Below, one piece after another: positions 55,969-63,807 of a DNA stretch of 64,000 nucleotides (within the stretch, counting starts at the first letter, position 1; each line of letters starts with the position of its first letter). Source of the DNA: SHYR01 sp036013055 (GTDB taxonomy: Bacteria; Chloroflexota; Dehalococcoidia; UBA2979); contig DASCQM010000011.1 in NCBI GenBank assembly GCA_036013055.1, positions 1 through 64,000 on the forward strand. The letters are read 5' to 3'. A model generated the notes under the pieces. The model did no database searches. It saw only the letters and a program-made list of their open reading frames with translations, and had not been told where the DNA came from. A program made the position numbers and the translations under genes.

Positions 55969-56429
55969 TGGTGCGGTGTATTCGTCATCGGCGGCGGCGC
56001 ACCGGCGGACGGCGATCTGAAGACGGCGCGTGGCGATCGACGTGAGGCGACGTGCACGTTGCCGAAACCGCCCACGCTGACGACGGCATCAGGGGTGTTC
56101 TTGAGTGCGATGATGCCGTCCGTCCCAGCGTGCTCGTCGACCGTGATCGCACATTCGCTTCCTGCATCCTACCGCGAAGCAAACGGACGCCGTAGGCGCT
56201 CGATCATATGCCGATCGTCGCGTGCTCTCGAACGTTGACCGAAATTCGCTCGGGTTCCAAGGCCGCCACTTGTGGGCAGGGACAGCGTCGGAGATTCGCA
56301 GCGCTGTCGCGACGGGTCATGCCGCAACCGCCAGCATGCCAAATCGTGTCGTCACCAGAGTCGCAGAGTTGACGGCATACGCGAAATAACACAACGATGC
56401 TGCCTGTACAGATAGAGGAACAGAGACCT
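55969..56429. other. Intergenic region upstream of nhaA and the DUF169 gene
   Basis: The 461 bases between the divergent NhaA and DUF169 genes hold no full gene. On the minus strand (about 56168-55990) a stretch without a start codon reads ECAITVDEHAGTDG and continues through IIALKNTPDAVVSVGGFGN; it looks protein-like and may be a gene remnant, but no family is recognised. Confidence 0.4.
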
Positions 56430-57116
56430 ATGGCCTCAACAATCGACGTAAAGAACCTCCTTCAGCTCCGAGTGCCGCCGGTCGCGGTTGGGCTCTTCGA
56501 TGAACCCCCGGCTGGGGTTGACCGCTACGACCAAGAAGCGACTGCCTCGGGTTGTACGTTCTGGCAGATAGCGCAACAAGGGCACGTCTTCTACACGGAG
56601 CCGGATGATCACCATTGCGCGGTTGGGTCGTACACGCACAGCATGGCGCCAGCGCCGGACGCCGACCTACCCGGCACTATCGAGTTGATGGTGGCTCAGA
56701 ACTACATCAAGCCCGACGAGGTGGCGGGCATTCCCACGCTCGCCGACTCACCGTCGGTGGTCGCGTACGGCCCCGCACTTGCGGAGGCGTTTGACCCTGC
56801 AGTCGTCGTCGTCGCAGCGCAGCCGGCTCAGGCGATGCTGTTCTCGGAGGCGGCCGTACGAGCTGGCGCGGGTGAAGCCGTGTCATCGCTGATTGCCCGA
56901 CCCGGATGCGCGGTCATCCCACAAGCCGTCGGCGATGGGATTGCAGCGATGTCGTTTGGCTGCATCGGCAATCGCACCTACACGGGACTCCCAGACGGTG
57001 AGCTCTACGTGGCGATTCCCGGAGCAAGCTGGACCGGCGTAACCGAAGCGCTGCAGGCAATCATGGAAGCGAACAACTCGATGGAGTCGCACTACAAGTC
57101 GACGCTCATCCAGTAG
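56430..57116 (+). CDS. DUF169-family protein
   Basis: This 228-residue protein matches the DUF169 (COG2043) pattern: LLQLRVPPVAVGLFDEPP at the start, TASGCTFWQIAQQG, HHCAVGSYTHSM and FGCIGNRTYTGLPDGELY, with several conserved cysteines. The family has no established activity; links to metal or redox chemistry are only guesses based on the cysteines. The ATG at 56430 begins MASTIDVKNLLQ. It lies alone between NhaA and a cut HmuY-like gene. Confidence 0.8.
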   Translation: MASTIDVKNLLQLRVPPVAVGLFDEPPAGVDRYDQEATASGCTFWQIAQQGHVFYTEPDDHHCAVGSYTHSMAPAPDADLPGTIELMVAQNYIKPDEVAGIPTLADSPSVVAYGPALAEAFDPAVVVVAAQPAQAMLFSEAAVRAGAGEAVSSLIARPGCAVIPQAVGDGIAAMSFGCIGNRTYTGLPDGELYVAIPGASWTGVTEALQAIMEANNSMESHYKSTLIQ

Positions 57117-57137
57117 CTCGGCGGCGGCGCGCGCGGG

Positions 57138-57375
57138 TTACCTCGCGACCGAGCCGGCGCTACTGACGGAGGGAACGAGGCGGTAGGTAAACGTGATGCA
57201 GCCGGGCGATTCGTCCTCGCAGTAGTAGGAGTCGAAGCGCACGATCGCATCCTGACCCTCGCCGGTTCGGATCAAGTAGACGTCGTCGCGGGCGACGATC
57301 ACGTGCCGCACGAAGTTGTAGAAGTACCACTTCATGATCTCGGGGTTACGCACCTCGTCGCCGTCGACCTCTGGG
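57138..57375 (-). pseudogene. C-terminal fragment of a HmuY-like secreted protein
   Basis: The minus strand from about 57375 to the stop at 57138 encodes DGDEVRNPEIMKWYFYNF and then YLIRTGEGQDAIVRFDSYYC, the closing beta strands typical of HmuY-family heme-binding-like proteins. The N-terminal and middle parts are missing; upstream the frame runs antisense to the surface protein. An internal ATG at 57335 could give 65 residues, unlikely to fold alone. Confidence 0.55.
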
Positions 57376-57404
57376 CTCCGGCGGCTGCGTGGCGCGCTGC
57401 TGAG

Positions 57405-58928
57405 ATGTCGCAGGACTCGACGGGGCTCTGGCATTGGTCGGCCGACTTCTCCCGACCACCTGACCTCACGGAAGGGGAATGGGGAGAGCCGGTCGCGCTC
57501 GAGCTGGCGACCACACGAGGTCAGGCGATTCAGAACGTCGATCTGTCGGGCGGGACTCTGGTCCACTTCGGCTCTCAGGAAGACGGCGGTGGTGACGAAC
57601 CGCTCGCGGACACGCAGACGCCCGACGACGTAGACGATGGTGCGGGCGACGGCGCAGGAGGCGGCGGCGACGGCGAGGAGATCAGCGATGACCGCGGGCG
57701 CGGCATCAATGGGGCCACCAGCCGGCTCGACGAGATCGTGCTGGAGCTCTATCCGGATGACCCTGACAGGCAGGAACTTGTCGCTGCGGGAACGATCGGC
57801 GACCTCTTCCGCGACCTGCGCGGCAAGGACCAGGTGAAGGAAGTTACCGACGCGCTCAAGGCCGCAGTCAAGGGCGAAGCCCTCATCGATCGCACCGTGG
57901 ACCTCGAGAGCGACGAGGACGTCACTACCGAGGTCGATAAGGCCACAGGCAAGGATCGCCGCGTCGTGATCGTCTCGTCGGCGTCCAACGAAGTGACGGT
58001 CCGCGTGCCGGTGCAGGCGATCGAGAAGTCCGGCCAGTTCGTCGCGGTTGACGTTGAGCCGATCGAGGATCTCACGACGTTCTCGGCGAGTATCCCGCTG
58101 CCGAGCACCACCGTGGACACGACAGATGACTCCGGGACGCCAATCGTGACGGCGATTGACGTGGAATTGACCGACGAGAACGGTACACCGCTGACCGCGT
58201 TCGACGAGGACCTGACGATCACGCTGCAGGTCGATCCGGCAACGAAGAATCTCGACTCGCTCGTCGTCGCCTCCTTCAATGACAGGAGCGCCAGCTGGAC
58301 ACCGATCGCGGCGACCGTCTCGTCGAACGGTGTCGTCGAGTTCTCGGTCAATCACCTCACGCTCTTCGCCCTGCTGAGAATGGTTGAGGTGACGCACACG
58401 CTGAGCGCTGGCCTGAACTCAGTGACGTTCACCGGACCGTCCGGGACGCTACCGGGTGCCGTCGCAGCCCAGATCGGCAACTCGCTTGAGAACCTGCTGA
58501 CCTTCGATGTGCCAACCCAGTCGTTCCTCAGCTACGCGCCGGGGGCTTCTGCCACGTTCAACACGCTGGAAGCGCTCAGCCAGCGTGAAGCGTTGTTCGT
58601 ACGCGTGACCCGCGGGCCGGTGGCCTGGACCGAGACCGACATCATCCCCAGTGCGACAGGAAGCCGTACGGTTGCCGTGGTGCAGGGCCTGAACGCCGTT
58701 GGCTTCACGGGCCGTGATGGTACCGACGTCGCTGAAATCGCGTCGCTCGACGCAGGAATCGAGTCAGTCTCTCGGTTCGAGACGGCCACGCAGCGGTGGC
58801 TCACGTACGTGCCCGGAGCTCCCACATTCGCGAACTCGCTGACGTCGATCGGACGCCTGGACGTCATCTTCGTCCGCTACTCAGGGCCGGCGGGGTTGAT
58901 CGAGTTACCGGAAGTCGGCGGCGAATAG
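57405..58928 (+). CDS. Surface protein with two C-terminal repeats, N-terminus lost
   Basis: About 507 residues: a Gly/Asp-rich linker (GDGAGGGGDGEEISDDRGRG), a helical part, a beta-rich segment (EVTVRVPVQAIEKSGQFV, then DVELTDENGTPLTAFDEDL), and two copies of a 70-75 residue unit at the C-terminus (GLNSVTFTGPSGTL with FLSYAPGASATFNTL; GLNAVGFTGRDGTD with WLTYVPGAPTFANSL). Such units are common in Chloroflexota envelope proteins. No signal peptide is found: the frame is open from 57303 but the first codons are antisense to the HmuY fragment. The real N-terminus has probably been deleted, so the gene may be silent. Confidence 0.62.
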   Translation: MSQDSTGLWHWSADFSRPPDLTEGEWGEPVALELATTRGQAIQNVDLSGGTLVHFGSQEDGGGDEPLADTQTPDDVDDGAGDGAGGGGDGEEISDDRGRGINGATSRLDEIVLELYPDDPDRQELVAAGTIGDLFRDLRGKDQVKEVTDALKAAVKGEALIDRTVDLESDEDVTTEVDKATGKDRRVVIVSSASNEVTVRVPVQAIEKSGQFVAVDVEPIEDLTTFSASIPLPSTTVDTTDDSGTPIVTAIDVELTDENGTPLTAFDEDLTITLQVDPATKNLDSLVVASFNDRSASWTPIAATVSSNGVVEFSVNHLTLFALLRMVEVTHTLSAGLNSVTFTGPSGTLPGAVAAQIGNSLENLLTFDVPTQSFLSYAPGASATFNTLEALSQREALFVRVTRGPVAWTETDIIPSATGSRTVAVVQGLNAVGFTGRDGTDVAEIASLDAGIESVSRFETATQRWLTYVPGAPTFANSLTSIGRLDVIFVRYSGPAGLIELPEVGGE

Positions 58929-58953
58929 GCGCCAGCTATCGCCCCCGGCCTGC

Positions 58954-59030
58954 GCCCGTCGGATGACGGGCCCTTCCTCTATCTGCAGTGCTTGGAGCGG
59001 GAGAAGGAATTCGAACCCTCGACCCTCTGC
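58954..59030 (-). repeat. tRNA-Gly 3'-half scar, copy 1
   Basis: On the minus strand the unit holds the anticodon-stem 3' side, a T-arm (GGTTCGAAT loop region), acceptor CTCCCGC, discriminator U and CCA (58993-59030), followed by a 7-bp terminator hairpin (58954-58971). No matching 5' half lies to its right. It is the most diverged of the three copies (one mismatch in the T-arm) and has different bases at the anticodon. Confidence 0.75.
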
Positions 59031-59102
59031 TCGCGAAGCATGGTGGTTTGCCGGGCGGCACGTGGCCGAAAGCCGGTCAGTTCAATTCACCCGGTCGACG
59101 GC

Positions 59103-59759
59103 TCAGCTCCCGGCCCACTCGCGGAGCGCAGCCTCCAACTCCTCGACCGACCCCACCCGGGCATACACATCGCCCACCTCGCGCTCCTGTCCAACCCCTC
59201 CCGGAGCGAAGAACACGCAGTGCAATCCCGCCGCGCGCGCCGCGTCGACGCCGCGGGGCGAGTCCTCGACGGCAATGCACTCCCCGGCGCCCAGGGCTGT
59301 CCGCTCGATCCCCGCAAGATACCCATCCGGATGCGGCTTCGCGCGCTCGTAGTCCTCGCGCACGACCGCAAACTCCATGTGCTCCAGCAGCCCCGACCGC
59401 TCATGGATGATCTCGAAGTGCTCGCGGAGCGACGAAGTCACGATTCCCATCGAGAACCCCTCCTTCAAACGGCCCAGCAAGGCCGCCATCCCCGGCATCA
59501 CGACGTTCTCGATCCGCAGCAGCTCGCCGTAGAGCGCATCCCGCCGCGCATACAGATCCTCCAGCGCCTCGCCTTGAAGCCCCGATAGCGACAACAAGCT
59601 CACGCCCTGCTTCAAGTTGATCTTCTCGAACTGCTCCCAGCTCGCCGTCACGCCCAGCGTCGCTAGCTCCCGCCGGTTGGCCTCAAAGAACAACGGCTCG
59701 GTGTCCACCAGCACGCCGTCGTTGTCCCACAAGATGGCGCGGCGCCGCTGACTCACCAT
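59103..59759 (-). CDS. HAD-superfamily phosphatase, beta-phosphoglucomutase-like
   Basis: The ATG at 59759, behind GGGAGG, gives a 218-residue HAD protein. The nucleophile motif is WDNDGVLVDTEPL (Asp-x-Asp), the second motif is IVTSSLREHFE, the Lys is in RAKPHPDGYLAG and the last acidic motif is IAVEDSPRGVDAARAAG. A helical cap domain of the phosphoglucomutase type follows the first motif. It hydrolyses or isomerises a sugar phosphate. It lies between two tRNA-Gly scars, so it may have come with an integrated element. Confidence 0.88.
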   Translation of the reverse strand: MVSQRRRAILWDNDGVLVDTEPLFFEANRRELATLGVTASWEQFEKINLKQGVSLLSLSGLQGEALEDLYARRDALYGELLRIENVVMPGMAALLGRLKEGFSMGIVTSSLREHFEIIHERSGLLEHMEFAVVREDYERAKPHPDGYLAGIERTALGAGECIAVEDSPRGVDAARAAGLHCVFFAPGGVGQEREVGDVYARVGSVEELEAALREWAGS

Positions 59760-59882
59760 CGCATCTACACCTCCCACGGCGCACGCCTCGGTTGATGAAC
59801 GTATCGATTCGTCGTCGGCGATCAACTGTCGGATCGCCCTGGAAGTCCCGTAGTCAGGACCGAACGCAGGGCCACGAGGTAA

Positions 59883-59961
59883 GGCCCACCGATTGGCGGG
59901 CCCTACCTCTATCTATTCTAGTTGGAGCGGGAGAAGGGATTCGAACCCTCGACCCTCTGCC
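59883..59961 (-). repeat. tRNA-Gly 3'-half scar, copy 2
   Basis: The unit contains a terminator hairpin (59883-59905, GATT loop), AT-rich spacer and the tRNA-Gly 3' half from CCA (59924-59926) to the anticodon stem. It is about 96% identical over 78 bases to copy 3 and ends at the same point (after CTCTGC on the plus strand). No tRNA 5' half follows. The sharp right edge marks a recombination crossover at the anticodon loop. Confidence 0.82.
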
Positions 59962-60170
59962 GGGGAGTCAGAGGATGATAGCGGACTTCAATCGAGTCCC
60001 TCCGTCACATGGTTGTGGCAATGAACACGGCATTGTGAGGACACGGCCAACCGAGGCCTGAACATCTCACGTTGGAGATCCCCGGAGTACTGGGACCTCA
60101 GGCTGGCGTCGAAGGGCGGCTCTTCCGTCTGAACACCAGCCGCCCCGTGAGAGACACACGATCGTCGCGG

Positions 60171-61238
60171 CTAGACGTCATGCAGCTCCTTGATCAGCCA
60201 CTGGAGCCGTTCCTCGGTCGGAACCGCCGCCTTCGCCTCCTTGCTGGCGTCGCCCCCGTAGGTGCCGGCGCGCTCGCGACCGCTCGGCATCCGGAAGCTG
60301 ATCCGGTCCGCATACTCGAAGTGCTCTCGAGCAAACTGTGGGAGGTTGTCGTAGGTCGTCGCATTCGCCATCTCAAGGGCGACTTCAAAATTGACCGCGT
60401 CGAACATCTTGTCCCACTGGCCCTTCTGCGAGAGCTCGTGAAGCTGCATCCCCAACGACTCGAGACCGTGCGCCCGGAACACACCGTGATAGGACCGCGT
60501 AGAGCCATAGAACGAGATCGGACGGCGCAGCGCTTCGATCGACTGCTCGACCTCAGTGTCAGTCTCCCCGAACGCGTTGAAGCCACCCACGGAGATACTG
60601 ATGTCGTCGACCGAACGCCCAGCACGCTTTGCACCCTTCGCAACTGCGGGGAGCACCGTTTCGCGAAGGTACTTCTCGGTCATGAAGCCGTGCGGTCGAA
60701 GGCCGTCCGCGCTGTAGCCAGCGGCTTCGGCCATTCGTGGCCCCACACTTGCCAGTGAGATCTTTGGGTGCGGGTAGTCGATCGGGCCAGGACTGAAGGC
60801 TGGCGTCATCAGCGTGTAGTTGTAGTCTTCGGTGGCGTATTGAGGCTTCTCGCCCTCCTGCCAGGAGCGCCAGATCGCGCGCATCATGCCGATGTAACTC
60901 TCCATGCGTTTTGCCGGTGGCGTCCAGGTCCCGCCGAAGCGGCGCAGATTGTGGCCCTTTACCTGACTACCGAGTCCGAGGTTGATACGCCCCTTGCTGA
61001 ACTCCTGCAGATCCCAGGCCGACTGCGCCATCACCATCGGCGAGCGCGGGAACGCGATGGTGACGCTGGTGGCCAACTCGATGCTTTCGGTGTGCTCAGC
61101 GGCGAGTGTCAGCGCGAGGATCGAGTTGTGCTTCAGCTCGCCCGTGCTGATTCCGTCGAAACCGGCGGCCTCAGCGGCCTGTACCTGATCCTTAACGTTG
61201 CCAAGCCACGTTTCCCCGTAACCCGTCGTTACCTTCAT
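60171..61238 (-). CDS. LLM-class flavin/F420-dependent oxidoreductase
   Basis: The ATG at 61238, with GGGAGGAA just ahead, gives a 355-residue luciferase-like protein: AEAAGFDGISTGELKHNSIL near the start, LATSVTIAFPRSPMVMAQSA, KGRINLGLGSQVKGHN and PKISLASVGPRMAEAAG. This class oxidises or reduces small molecules with FMN or F420. It lies between scar copies 2 and 3, like the phosphatase between copies 1 and 2, so it may be cargo of an integrated element. It is not closely related to the LLM protein at 21 kb. Confidence 0.87.
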   Translation of the reverse strand: MKVTTGYGETWLGNVKDQVQAAEAAGFDGISTGELKHNSILALTLAAEHTESIELATSVTIAFPRSPMVMAQSAWDLQEFSKGRINLGLGSQVKGHNLRRFGGTWTPPAKRMESYIGMMRAIWRSWQEGEKPQYATEDYNYTLMTPAFSPGPIDYPHPKISLASVGPRMAEAAGYSADGLRPHGFMTEKYLRETVLPAVAKGAKRAGRSVDDISISVGGFNAFGETDTEVEQSIEALRRPISFYGSTRSYHGVFRAHGLESLGMQLHELSQKGQWDKMFDAVNFEVALEMANATTYDNLPQFAREHFEYADRISFRMPSGRERAGTYGGDASKEAKAAVPTEERLQWLIKELHDV

Positions 61239-61463
61239 TTCATTCCTCCCAAGCCGGCTGCTACCGGACTGACTCGAAACCGACCGAATCATCGTCGAGC
61301 CACCGCCTCACGTCTAGGTGCATCTGAGGTTGGGCTTGGATGGAGGCAGAGCCGCGATTCGATCCACGCGCGATTTGACCCGTGCGGTGCCGTCTGCGTC
61401 CTTGGGATCTCGCCGTGACGAAGCGTGCTCAGAAGGCAGATGGCCCACGTCTCGGACGCGAAG

Positions 61464-61549
61464 AAGGCCCGCCGATTGGCGGGCCTTACCTCCATCTATT
61501 CTAGTTGGAGCGGGAGAAGGGATTCGAACCCTCGACCCTCTGCTTGGGA
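61464..61549 (-). repeat. tRNA-Gly 3'-half scar, copy 3, next to the integrase
   Basis: This copy has a perfect 10-bp terminator stem (61464-61487, GATT loop) followed on the plus strand by the AT-rich spacer and the tRNA-Gly 3' half (CCA at 61506-61508, TTCCCAA anticodon loop reading CCC at about 61543-61549). The 5' half is replaced by foreign sequence. The integrase gene starts reading toward this site 200 bases away, the usual order for an attachment site. Confidence 0.85.
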
Positions 61550-61747
61550 AGCACGCTGGTCAGACTCATTTTGCGAATTCTGCGACGACCTCTGACTACC
61601 CTCGGCGAATCTGGAAATGGCAGGGGGGATGGCAGGGGTTTCAACGATTTCTAGCGTCGGTGAGATGTCGGTGACCAGTTTCAGCACTTCAGGGAAGCTT
61701 CAGGAGAAACGCCGCCTGGCGGCCCCCGTTGCCCACGTGCCAGTTGA

Positions 61748-62722
61748 TCAGGCGCTAGACTCAGATTCTGCGGCAGGGCTGCGGTAGATCTGCGGTGAAA
61801 TCGGCTGCCTGGAGAGCATCTGGTCGGCTGGCGAGAAGCGATGATGCCGCATCGCGGCCTGCTCTGAGCGGTAGCTCGAAGAATACCGCCGCACCATGTC
61901 CGGGGATGAGTGTCCGAGCAAGTATTGGACGTCGAGTTCGCGAGCATCGTGCTCGATCGCCCAGGTAGCGAACGTGTGACGGAAGCGGTGTGCATGCACC
62001 TTCGCGATGCCGGTCTCGCGGCCGAGTCGCCGCAGCATCTGCTTCAGGCCGTTGGGACGAAGCGCGACGCCATCCTTCAGCTGCCCCTGAGAAGTCGACG
62101 CGAGGAAGAGCGGCCCCTCGACAGTGCCGCGGGCGATGAGGTAGCTCTCGATTGCGTCTCGACATCGCTCGGCGAACGGGACGACGCGCTGTTTGCTCCC
62201 CTTGCCAAGACGCACAAGTAGTCGCTGTACCTCGACGTCGAGATCACTCAGATCGAGATGAACGACTTCGGAGCAGCGCAGGCCCGTGTCGACGAGCGTG
62301 AACAAGAGAGCTCGGTTGCGCACGCCAACAGGTCCGTCCCCGCACTCCGCCAGAAGCTGTCCCACCTCCTCGGCGGAGAATGGCTGCACGACGCGCTGCG
62401 GCAAACGAATGTTCTTCACGCCGCGGAACGGCGATTCCTCTAGGTATCCCGACTCGACGAGCCAACTGAAGAAGCACCTCACCTCACGGAAGTATCGATG
62501 CCTCGTGTCTGCTGAGAGGTCAGTGAATCGACCGAGGTAAACATAGATGTGGTCACGCTCGATGGCGTCAGCGCGGTCAGGTACACCTTCTTCACCGAGC
62601 AGTGCGACGAAGCGTTCCAGCGTCCAGCGATACGCGCGAACGGTGTTCGGTGACTTGCCTTCGACGTCGCAGCGCAGCAGGTAGAGGTCGACCAGGTCGG
62701 TGAGGTGATTCATCTGGTGCAT
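61748..62722 (-). CDS. Tyrosine recombinase/integrase
   Basis: This protein of about 324 residues has the SAM-like N-terminal core-binding domain (KSPNTVRAYRWTLERFVALL) and a catalytic domain with all residues: Arg in DTGLRCSEV, Lys in GKGSKQRVV, His-x-x-Arg in HAHRFRHTF, His in LLGHSSPDM and Tyr in VRRYSSS. It is XerC/D-like in size and lacks the arm-binding domain of large phage integrases. It lies next to a tRNA-Gly 3'-half site, its probable target. The start at ATG 62722 is likely; a TTG lies at 62749. Confidence 0.92.
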   Translation of the reverse strand: MHQMNHLTDLVDLYLLRCDVEGKSPNTVRAYRWTLERFVALLGEEGVPDRADAIERDHIYVYLGRFTDLSADTRHRYFREVRCFFSWLVESGYLEESPFRGVKNIRLPQRVVQPFSAEEVGQLLAECGDGPVGVRNRALLFTLVDTGLRCSEVVHLDLSDLDVEVQRLLVRLGKGSKQRVVPFAERCRDAIESYLIARGTVEGPLFLASTSQGQLKDGVALRPNGLKQMLRRLGRETGIAKVHAHRFRHTFATWAIEHDARELDVQYLLGHSSPDMVRRYSSSYRSEQAAMRHHRFSPADQMLSRQPISPQIYRSPAAESESSA

Positions 62723-62883
62723 GGACGCTCTATGTGGGCGACGAGTCAAGGTGGAGACACTGCATGCGCTCGCTTGTGTCTAGCGACGGACCAGCCCCGG
62801 TTGGCGCGATAGAATCTGCTATATTGCGTGCTCATCCGGGCTAGGTCGCAATCCAACGCGGCGCTCGCCGTGGAACCGCAGGG

Positions 62884-63807
62884 GTGGAATCGGGATTGAA
62901 GCCAGCCGCGTTCGAGTACTTTGACCCAGAGACCGTGTCGGAGTGCCTCGCTCTGCTATCGGAGCACGGCGACGAGGCGAAGTTGATCGCTGGTGGGCAG
63001 AGCCTCGCTCCCCTCATGAATTTCCGTCTGGCGCAGCCAGGCATCGTCGTCGATCTCAACCGCATCGAGTCCCTCTCGTACATTCGTACCGACGGGGATG
63101 TCCTGCGGATTGGCGCCATGACGCGGCAGCGCGAGATTGAGATGGACGCGGTCACCCGCGAGTTCGCGCCACTGCTCGCGGAGGCTATCCCACATATCGG
63201 ACACTTTCAGATTCGAAACAGGGGCACAATCGGCGGCAGTCTGGCTCACGCGGATCCAGCGGCAGAACTCCCGGCAGTGCTATTGGCGCTGGACGCAACG
63301 CTGCTGATTCAAGGCCCCGGCGGCGAACGGACCGAGACCGCCACCAACTTCTTCCACGGGTACCTCACTACGTCACTTGCTCCCGACGAGATTCTCAGCG
63401 AGATCGCGATCCCTCGGGCCGACGTGCGCGAAGGCTGTTCGGTGCTCGAACTGACCGAGCGTCACGGCGACTTTGCGCTCGTTGGCGTCGCCTGCAGGCT
63501 CACGACCGACGCTGAAGGCGTGATCTCCGACGCTGCCGTCTCGCTGTTCGGGGTGAGCGACCGGCCAGTGCTGGCACCTGCAGTCGAGGCGCTGGTGGGA
63601 GGGGCCGGGGGCAACTTCAGCGAGGTCGCACAATCGATCTCGGAGACGTTGACACCCGACTCGGACAGTCATGCCTCAGCTGAATATCGATCACGCGTCG
63701 CCGGTGTTCTCGCGCGACGAGCGCTCGAAGAGGCATATGAGAGGTCGACCGATGCGTCGGCCTCGGTCGAATCGCGCACATGCCCGCTGACGCCGCCGAC
63801 CTCGTAG
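62884..63807 (+). CDS. FAD-binding subunit of a xanthine dehydrogenase-family enzyme
   Basis: This 303-307 residue protein is the medium (FAD) subunit of molybdenum hydroxylases (CoxM/CutM/XdhB type). It has KLIAGGQSLAPLMNFRLAQP and IRNRGTIGGSLAHADPAAEL, the two FAD-contact loops, and a C-terminal domain. It moves electrons from the Mo/Fe-S partners to an acceptor. Two starts are possible: GTG at 62884, or TTG at 62896, which begins KPAAFEYFDP and has GGAATCGGGA ahead. No Mo or Fe-S subunit is in the window; they may follow beyond the edge. It overlaps the amidohydrolase by 28 bases. Confidence 0.88.
   Translation: MESGLKPAAFEYFDPETVSECLALLSEHGDEAKLIAGGQSLAPLMNFRLAQPGIVVDLNRIESLSYIRTDGDVLRIGAMTRQREIEMDAVTREFAPLLAEAIPHIGHFQIRNRGTIGGSLAHADPAAELPAVLLALDATLLIQGPGGERTETATNFFHGYLTTSLAPDEILSEIAIPRADVREGCSVLELTERHGDFALVGVACRLTTDAEGVISDAAVSLFGVSDRPVLAPAVEALVGGAGGNFSEVAQSISETLTPDSDSHASAEYRSRVAGVLARRALEEAYERSTDASASVESRTCPLTPPTS

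Noticed and set aside
55990..56170. A protein-like minus-strand stretch ahead of nhaA
   Set aside because: There is no start codon after its upstream stop and it overlaps the nhaA start; noted as a possible remnant only.
57138..58397. A 419-codon open frame on the minus strand
   Set aside because: Only its last 80 codons (HmuY-like) look real; the rest is antisense to the surface protein.
59900..60061. Predicted peptides with GAGEGIRTLDPL near the tRNA-Gly scars
   Set aside because: They are translations of the tRNA 3' half; the same DNA in three places is explained by the RNA structure, not by proteins.
61496..61687. A 63-codon minus-strand frame between the integrase and scar copy 3
   Set aside because: Its end runs through the tRNA half and it has no ribosome site; it looks like chance.
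62780..62870. A promoter (TTGGCG and TATATT) before the FAD-subunit gene
   Set aside because: The spacing between the two boxes is only about 13 bases, too short for a standard sigma-70 promoter.
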